Origin: Heteroscillospira sp050252415
Lineage (GTDB): Bacteria > Bacillota > Clostridia > Oscillospirales > Oscillospiraceae
Length of the DNA stretch: 16,733 nucleotides
Assembly: GCA_050252415.1 (NCBI GenBank)
Contig: JBFWKZ010000042.1
Location: forward strand, 1-16,733
Direction of reading: 5' to 3'
How positions within the stretch are numbered: position 1 is the first letter of the stretch; every line of letters begins with the position of its first letter. Under the pieces are notes generated by a model, which saw only the letters and a program-made list of their open reading frames with translations, did no database searches and had not been told where the DNA came from. The position numbers and the translations under genes were made by a program. Shown piece after piece: positions 12,139 through 16,733 of this stretch.

Positions 12139-13356
12139 ATGAACGAAAATACTTTCTCTGTAACGGAGCTGAACAACAGAATAAAACAATTGATCGACTC
12201 AGATCCCATACTGATGCAGGTCTCGGTGACGGGCGAGTTGTCTAATTATAAAGTCTATCCCTCGGGACACCATTACTTCACGCTTAAAGATGCCGAGAGC
12301 AGTATACGCTGCGTCATGTTCAGAAGCAGCGCCGCGAAGCTGCGTTTTCGCCCCGAAAACGGTATGGGTATCACGGCGGTCGGGCGCGTTTCGGTATTCC
12401 CGCGGGACGGGGCCTACCAGCTCTACTGCACGGGACTTATTCCCGGCGGAATGGGGGACCTGCATATCGCCTTCGAGCAGCTGAAGAAAAAGCTGTCGGC
12501 CGAAGGGCTTTTCGATACGCAGTATAAAAAACCTCTGCCGCACTTTCCCGGGCGTATTGCCGTCATTACTTCGGGGGCGGGCGCCGCTGTGCGGGACATT
12601 ATAAGAGTATTAAAAGCGCGCTGGCCGTTAGCGGAGGTCATCATTCTGCCGGTTCGCGTACAGGGCGTTGAGGCGCCGCCGGAGATCGTCGGTGCGCTGC
12701 ACTATGCCAACCGCTGGAAAGTTGGCGACCTTATCATAACCGGGCGCGGCGGCGGTTCGATTGAAGATCTGTGGGCTTTCAACGACGAGCGGGTGGCACG
12801 GGCGATTTTCGAATCCGAGATACCGGTCATCTCCGCCGTGGGACACGAGCCTGATGTCACGATTTCCGATTTTGTAGCCGACCTGCGGGCGGCCACGCCC
12901 TCAAACGGCGCGGAACTTGCCGTGCCGGATCAGGCGGAGATGCGCGAGGCGCTCATTGGATTTGAGACCCGCGCCGTCTATGCCGTTTCCAAAAAAATGC
13001 GGGAACTGAGGCATCGCCTAGATGAACTTGCTTCCCGACGGGTGATGCAAAACCCTGCCAGCTACATTGATAACAAGCGCGTGGAACTCGACTATGCGCA
13101 GAGCCGCCTTATCTCGGCATATGAGCGGGCGATTGCCGCGAGAAAACACGAATTTGTCCGTTTGGCGACCACGCTCGATACCCTAAGCCCACTGAAGGTG
13201 TTTTCGCGCGGGTTTGCGCTGGCAAGCGGCACGGATGGCAAAATCGTGCGCTCTATCGACCAGGTGACTCCGGGCGACAAGCTGAAGCTTCGCCTTGATG
13301 ACGGCGCAATCCTGAGCACGGTCGACAGCGTTTTACGGGAAGGAAAGGATTCTTGA
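12139..13356 (+). CDS. xseA: Exodeoxyribonuclease VII large subunit
   Basis: XseA (405 residues, usual ~400-460) is the catalytic large subunit of exonuclease VII, which with several small subunits degrades single-stranded DNA from both ends and acts in repair. The N-terminal OB-fold starts FSVTELNNRIKQLID and contains GELSNYK and SGHHYFTLKD. The catalytic domain has AVITSGAGAAVRDI, GRGGGSIEDLWAFNDE and GHEPDVTISDFVADLRAATP, followed by the long helical region that binds XseB. I chose ATG at 12139, preceded by AGAGGAT, because it gives the standard N-terminus. The frame stays open to 12013, but those extra residues do not look like the family. The 189-nt space after nusB is unusual for this operon. 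xseB begins 3 nt after the stop. Confidence 0.95.
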   Translation: MNENTFSVTELNNRIKQLIDSDPILMQVSVTGELSNYKVYPSGHHYFTLKDAESSIRCVMFRSSAAKLRFRPENGMGITAVGRVSVFPRDGAYQLYCTGLIPGGMGDLHIAFEQLKKKLSAEGLFDTQYKKPLPHFPGRIAVITSGAGAAVRDIIRVLKARWPLAEVIILPVRVQGVEAPPEIVGALHYANRWKVGDLIITGRGGGSIEDLWAFNDERVARAIFESEIPVISAVGHEPDVTISDFVADLRAATPSNGAELAVPDQAEMREALIGFETRAVYAVSKKMRELRHRLDELASRRVMQNPASYIDNKRVELDYAQSRLISAYERAIAARKHEFVRLATTLDTLSPLKVFSRGFALASGTDGKIVRSIDQVTPGDKLKLRLDDGAILSTVDSVLREGKDS

Positions 13357-13359
13357 GTT

Positions 13360-13593
13360 ATGAAAGAAAACAAAAGCCTCACTTTTGAACAGTCCATGAC
13401 AAAGCTTGACGGCATCGTGAAGCTGCTGGAAAAGGGCGACGCTCCGCTTGACGAGCTTTTGAGCCTTTTTGAGGAGGGCACGGCGCTCATCCGCTCTTGT
13501 GGAAAAATGCTTGACGAGGCGGAACAAAAGGTTGTAAAGCTTCGCAAAGGACCCGACGGGGAACCACAGGAGATACCTTTTGACGCCGAATAG
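13360..13593 (+). CDS. xseB: Exodeoxyribonuclease VII small subunit
   Basis: XseB (77 residues, normal length) is a two-helix protein; several copies wrap the helical arm of XseA and are needed for exonuclease VII activity. It shows the family pattern LTFEQSMTKLDGIVKLLEKGDAPLDE followed, after LSLFEEGTALIRSC, by EAEQKVVKL. ATG at 13360 begins 3 nt after the xseA stop, with AGGA about 10 nt upstream, so translation is probably coupled. ispA follows after 109 nt. Confidence 0.95.
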   Translation: MKENKSLTFEQSMTKLDGIVKLLEKGDAPLDELLSLFEEGTALIRSCGKMLDEAEQKVVKLRKGPDGEPQEIPFDAE

Positions 13594-13702
13594 CCGCTTT
13601 TTACCGGCAGCGGACAATTTCAATGTTTTTTCCGGGGTGGGGACAATGGGAAAAGAGTACCGGATTGGCCGCCCAGATTTATAAAGAAGGGAAGACATAA
13701 AA

Positions 13703-14575
13703 TTGCAGACAATATTTGATGATTATATTCATATTATTAATTCTGCGCTGGACGGTTATTTTAAGCCCGTAGGAGAGAGCTACGGCAAACTTTTGGAGGC
13801 AATGCGCTACAGCCTTTTGGCCGGCGGCAAGCGCATACGCCCCATACTGGTGCTGGAATTTTGCCGCATAAGCGGCGGAAATTACGCAGATGCACTTCCG
13901 GTTGCCTGTGCCGTCGAGATGCTACATACCTATTCGCTCATCCATGACGACCTGCCATGCATGGACGACGACGCCCTGCGCCGCGGAAAACCCACCTGCC
14001 ATGTGGCGTTTGATGAGGCGACTGCCGTGCTGGCGGGAGACGCCCTTCAGGCGGAGGCCTTTGCAACAATACTCACGGCTCCGCTCGATTGCACCGTTCG
14101 GGCAAAATGTGCGGAGATACTTGCGCTTGCCGCCGGTACCCGGGGAATCTGCGGCGGACAAATGCTGGATATCCGCGCCGAGGGGCTCATTCTCTCAAAA
14201 AATGAGCTGAAGGATATCCATAACCGTAAGACCGCCGCAATGATATCGGCGGCGTGCACCATCGGCGTCGCCGTCGGAAGGGGCGGCGATGCGCAAATGC
14301 GCTCGGCCGAGGCCTTTGCCGCGGCGTTGGGATTGGCCTTTCAGGTGCGTGACGATATGCTCGACTGCGTGTCCACCGTTGAGGAGCTGGGCAAGCCTAT
14401 TGGCTCCGATAAGGACAACAACAAGTCGACCTTTGCCACCGTCATGGGTTTGGAGGCGTGTGAAAACCTTGTTCTCAGCAAGACGGAGGAGGCCAAGCAG
14501 GCACTGAGAGACGGCTTTGAGGATACGTCGTTTTTGGAATGGCTTGCTGATAAAATGGCGATGCGCCGCAGCTGA
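13703..14575 (+). CDS. ispA: Farnesyl/geranyl diphosphate synthase (polyprenyl synthetase)
   Basis: IspA condenses isopentenyl diphosphate with dimethylallyl and geranyl diphosphate to make farnesyl diphosphate, precursor of undecaprenyl phosphate and quinone chains. The protein has 290 residues. The first aspartate-rich motif is DDLPCMD (82-88), with the four-residue spacing of bacterial farnesyl synthases, followed by LRRGKPT; the second is DDMLD (217-221). GGKRIRP (41-47) binds the homoallylic substrate, and KPIGSDKDNNKST near residue 240 is also typical. The start is TTG at 13703 with AAGGGAAG upstream; no ATG fits the family N-terminus. Product length (C15) is inferred from the motif spacing. 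A terminator follows, separating it from dxs. Confidence 0.95.
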   Translation: MQTIFDDYIHIINSALDGYFKPVGESYGKLLEAMRYSLLAGGKRIRPILVLEFCRISGGNYADALPVACAVEMLHTYSLIHDDLPCMDDDALRRGKPTCHVAFDEATAVLAGDALQAEAFATILTAPLDCTVRAKCAEILALAAGTRGICGGQMLDIRAEGLILSKNELKDIHNRKTAAMISAACTIGVAVGRGGDAQMRSAEAFAAALGLAFQVRDDMLDCVSTVEELGKPIGSDKDNNKSTFATVMGLEACENLVLSKTEEAKQALRDGFEDTSFLEWLADKMAMRRS

Positions 14576-14602
14576 TTATTCACTATTTTATGAATAAACT
14601 GA

Positions 14603-14642
14603 AAAAAACGCCCGCTTACTATTGTAAATGCGGACGTTTTTT
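14603..14642 (+). terminator. Intrinsic terminator after ispA
   Basis: AAAAAACG (14603-14610) pairs with CGTTTTTT (14635-14642), flanking CCGC (14612-14615) with GCGG (14630-14633) and a further inner TTAC/GTAA. The T-run is part of the right arm. It lies 27 nt after the ispA stop. Confidence 0.75.
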
Positions 14643-14658
14643 GCTATGATGTCTGTAC

Positions 14659-14664
14659 TATAAT
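14659..14664 (+). promoter_or_regulatory. Candidate -10 box for dxs
   Basis: TATAAT (14659-14664) is a perfect -10 box 17 nt downstream of the ispA terminator and 56 nt before the dxs start. A -35 is poor: the stretch 14636-14643 (GTTTTTTG) overlaps the terminator's T-run. An activator or another sigma factor is possible. Confidence 0.45.
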
Positions 14665-14719
14665 AAAAATGCCTTTTACTCAAGGAAATGATACAAGCTT
14701 TAAAATGAGGTCTTAACCT

Positions 14720-16564
14720 TTGACTATATTAAATTCAATCAACTCTCCTGAGGATATCCGGAGCCTCAACGACTCTGAACTCAAGCAATTGGCGAAGGAA
14801 ATCCGCGAGTTACTCATTGAAAGAGTCTCGGCAAACGGCGGGCACCTTGCCTCTAACCTCGGCGCCGTTGAACTCACTATTGCGCTGCACAGAGTCTATG
14901 ATACGCACAGGGACAGACTGGTGTTCGACGTTGGCCACCAGAGTTATGTCCATAAAATTTTGACCGGCCGGCGCGAGAGATTTAATACGCTCAGACAGTT
15001 TGGCGGGCTCTCGGGTTTTCCTAAGCCGTGTGAGAGCGAGCACGACGCATTTATAGCAGGCCATGCCTCAAATTCCGTGTCCGTCGCCCTCGGAATGGCG
15101 AAGGCCCGCAGTGTGCTCGGTGAGGACTATGAAGTCGTGGCGCTGATCGGCGACGGAGCGCTTTCGGGCGGCCTTGCCTATGAGGGACTGAGCAACGCCG
15201 GAGAGTCCGGTGAGCCTATGGTCGTTATCCTGAACGACAACGAGATGAGTATCGCCCAAAATGTCGGCGGGATTGCCCGCCTGCTCTCTCGCCTGCGGGT
15301 CAAAAGCGGATATTTACAGTTCAAGCGCAATTACCGCCGTATGATGCGCCGCTGCCCGGCGCTGTATATGTTTAATCATCATATCAAGGAAGGCATTAAA
15401 CATTTTTTGTTGCCCTCCAATACTTTTTCGGAGATGGGATTTTATTATCTCGGCCCCGTTGACGGGCATGATTTCCGCCAGCTTGAGAGTGCGCTCACCA
15501 TGGCGAAGGAGATGCGGTGTCCCGTCCTCCTGCACGTCATAACAAAAAAGGGCAAGGGTTACCCGCTTGCGGAGGCAGACCCCGCTGCTTACCACGGCGT
15601 CTCCCGCTTTGACCCAAAGATCGGTGTCAAAAAGGGCGGCGAGTGTTATTCCGAGGTGTTTGGGTCGGAGCTCTGCCGCCTGGCCGGCGAAGACAAGAGC
15701 ATTGTTGCCATCTCCGCCGCCATGTGTGACGGAACGGGGCTTTCGCGCTTTGAGCATGAGTATCCGGAGCGGCTGTTTGACGTCGGCATAGCCGAGGGGC
15801 ATGCCGTTTCTATGGCGGCGGGATTGGCAAAGCAGGGTGCCTGTCCGGTGTTCGCGGTCTATTCCAGCTTTCTGCAGCGCGGCTATGACATGCTCATACA
15901 CGATGTTGCCCTGCAAAAGCTGCATGTAGTTTTAGCGGTCGACAGAGCGGGGCTTGTCGGACATGACGGCGAGACACACCACGGCGTATTTGACGTCAGC
16001 TATCTTCGGTCCGTACCGTATATGACGATACTCTGTCCCTCAAGTTTTGCCGAGCTGCGCGAACTTATCGACATGGCGGTCAGGCGGATTAAGACCCCTG
16101 TTGCCGTGCGCTATCCGCGCGGAGGTGAGGGGCGATATAAAGACAATAAAGCCTTCGCGCCTGTCGTGCAGCTGTATGACGGGGAGGATGTTGCAATCGT
16201 TGTGTACGGGGATATGATTAATTATGCGCTGGATGCGTTCGACGCGCTTACCACGCAAAATATTGCAGCCAGAATTATTAAGCTCAATATCATAAATCCG
16301 CTTGATATCGATTCAATTATTGAAAAATGTTCGCCCTGCCGGGCGGTAGTCGTTGCCGAAGAGGTGTGTGCCGCAGGCTGCATAGGACACGATATCATGG
16401 CGGCACGGAACACGGGCGTGAGGCTCATCAATTTGGGCAGCGGCGTTGTTTCGCATGGTTCCGTGCCGGAGCTTATACACGCAAAGCATCTGGACGGTGA
16501 GGCGATTGCCGCTGCCGCTCAAGAACTTCTTGGAGAGAGAACAAATGGCGAAGATAAGGCTTGA
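14720..16564 (+). CDS. dxs: 1-deoxy-D-xylulose-5-phosphate synthase
   Basis: DXS joins pyruvate and glyceraldehyde-3-phosphate with thiamine diphosphate to make 1-deoxyxylulose-5-phosphate, the first step of the MEP isoprenoid pathway. The protein has 614 residues. Family motifs in order are GGHLASNLGAVELT, FDVGHQSYVHKILTGRR, GDGALSGGLAYEGLSNAG with NDNEMSI (the thiamine diphosphate/Mg site), YYLGPVDGHD, DVGIAEGHAVSMAAGLA containing the catalytic Glu, YSSFLQRGYDMLIHDVALQ and DRAGLVGHDGETHHGVFD. In the AEQHAV motif of E. coli the Gln is Gly here. The start is TTG at 14720 with GAGG 9 nt upstream. The gene follows ispA but is separated from it by a terminator and -10 box. It overlaps the next gene by 20 nt. 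Confidence 0.96.
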   Translation: MTILNSINSPEDIRSLNDSELKQLAKEIRELLIERVSANGGHLASNLGAVELTIALHRVYDTHRDRLVFDVGHQSYVHKILTGRRERFNTLRQFGGLSGFPKPCESEHDAFIAGHASNSVSVALGMAKARSVLGEDYEVVALIGDGALSGGLAYEGLSNAGESGEPMVVILNDNEMSIAQNVGGIARLLSRLRVKSGYLQFKRNYRRMMRRCPALYMFNHHIKEGIKHFLLPSNTFSEMGFYYLGPVDGHDFRQLESALTMAKEMRCPVLLHVITKKGKGYPLAEADPAAYHGVSRFDPKIGVKKGGECYSEVFGSELCRLAGEDKSIVAISAAMCDGTGLSRFEHEYPERLFDVGIAEGHAVSMAAGLAKQGACPVFAVYSSFLQRGYDMLIHDVALQKLHVVLAVDRAGLVGHDGETHHGVFDVSYLRSVPYMTILCPSSFAELRELIDMAVRRIKTPVAVRYPRGGEGRYKDNKAFAPVVQLYDGEDVAIVVYGDMINYALDAFDALTTQNIAARIIKLNIINPLDIDSIIEKCSPCRAVVVAEEVCAAGCIGHDIMAARNTGVRLINLGSGVVSHGSVPELIHAKHLDGEAIAAAAQELLGERTNGEDKA

Positions 16565-16733
16565 CCAGCTTATATTTGACAGGGGGCTGACCCCAAGCCG
16601 CGAGAGGGCGAAAACGCCCGTTATGAGCGGCGTCGTTTTTGTCGACGGGCAAAGAGCGGATAAGCCGGGAATGCCCGTAGCTCCGGATGCCAGGGTGGAA
16701 ATACACGGCGGCACGCTGCGCTATGTCAGCCGC
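16545..16733 (+). CDS. TlyA/YqxC-family rRNA methyltransferase, N-terminal part
   Basis: Only the first 63 codons are visible; the frame is open at the window end. They form the S4 RNA-binding domain of the TlyA (hemolysin A-like) family, with RLDQLIFDRGLTPSRERA, VVFVDGQRADKPGMPV and a segment ending in LRYVSR, the point at which members continue into the FtsJ-like methyltransferase domain. Family members methylate 16S and 23S rRNA at the 2'-O position of cytidines. ATG at 16545 has GGAGAGAG about 6 nt upstream and overlaps the dxs end by 20 nt. The position after dxs matches yqxC of B. subtilis. The methyltransferase half cannot be checked. Confidence 0.88.
   Translation, partial: MAKIRLDQLIFDRGLTPSRERAKTPVMSGVVFVDGQRADKPGMPVAPDARVEIHGGTLRYVSR

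Noticed and set aside
15314..15925. 203-codon minus-strand ORF opposite dxs, and similar long antisense frames at 7543-8160 and 6131-6730
   Set aside because: They lie entirely opposite strongly conserved genes, have no recognisable protein features and arise from GC-rich codon use.
1..16733. CRISPR arrays, insertion sequences, tRNA or rRNA genes, phage or defence genes
   Set aside because: I saw no regularly spaced repeats, transposase or integrase motifs, cloverleaf sequences or defence-family proteins anywhere in the window.

Overview
The window looks like chromosomal DNA from an endospore-forming member of the Clostridia, probably Oscillospiraceae-like. The evidence is a complete spoIIIAA-AH sporulation operon, moderately GC-rich genes with frequent GTG and TTG starts, strong Shine-Dalgarno sites, and a small 'MPDYKEM' protein of a type I associate with Oscillospiraceae. 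The family placement is inference from gene style, not a phylogeny.

The left part (1 to about 5.8 kb) is an accessory mosaic with long non-coding gaps. It holds the 3' end of an unrecognised gene; a small XRE-type regulator with two operator-like repeats and a divergent 36-codon gene; a hypoxanthine-DNA glycosylase followed by a small lipoprotein; an orphan LysR regulator convergent with a MATE efflux pump; and a COG4112-type Nudix protein on the minus strand.

The right part (about 6.0 to 16.7 kb, all plus strand) is a conserved core block. It runs spoIIIAA, AB, AC, AD, AE, AF, AG, AH (mother-cell half of the SpoIIIA-SpoIIQ channel), an Asp23/YqhY-type gene, nusB, xseA, xseB, ispA, dxs and the start of a TlyA/YqxC-type rRNA methyltransferase. 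This is the Bacillus subtilis order with accB-accC (between spoIIIAH and yqhY) and folD (between nusB and xseA) missing. The dxs and ispA products make and elongate isoprenoid precursors, XseA and XseB form exonuclease VII, and NusB serves rRNA antitermination.

I found no CRISPR array, insertion sequence, tRNA, rRNA or recognisable defence system. The least explained items are: (1) a structured, terminator-ended segment at about 10.76-10.85 kb that could be a small RNA; (2) the divergent XRE/small-ORF module with paired inverted repeats at 0.44-0.52 kb; and (3) an inverted repeat directly abutting a near-consensus promoter for the MATE pump. The rest is mostly well-known gene families. I do not see convincing evidence of a wholly new multi-gene system.
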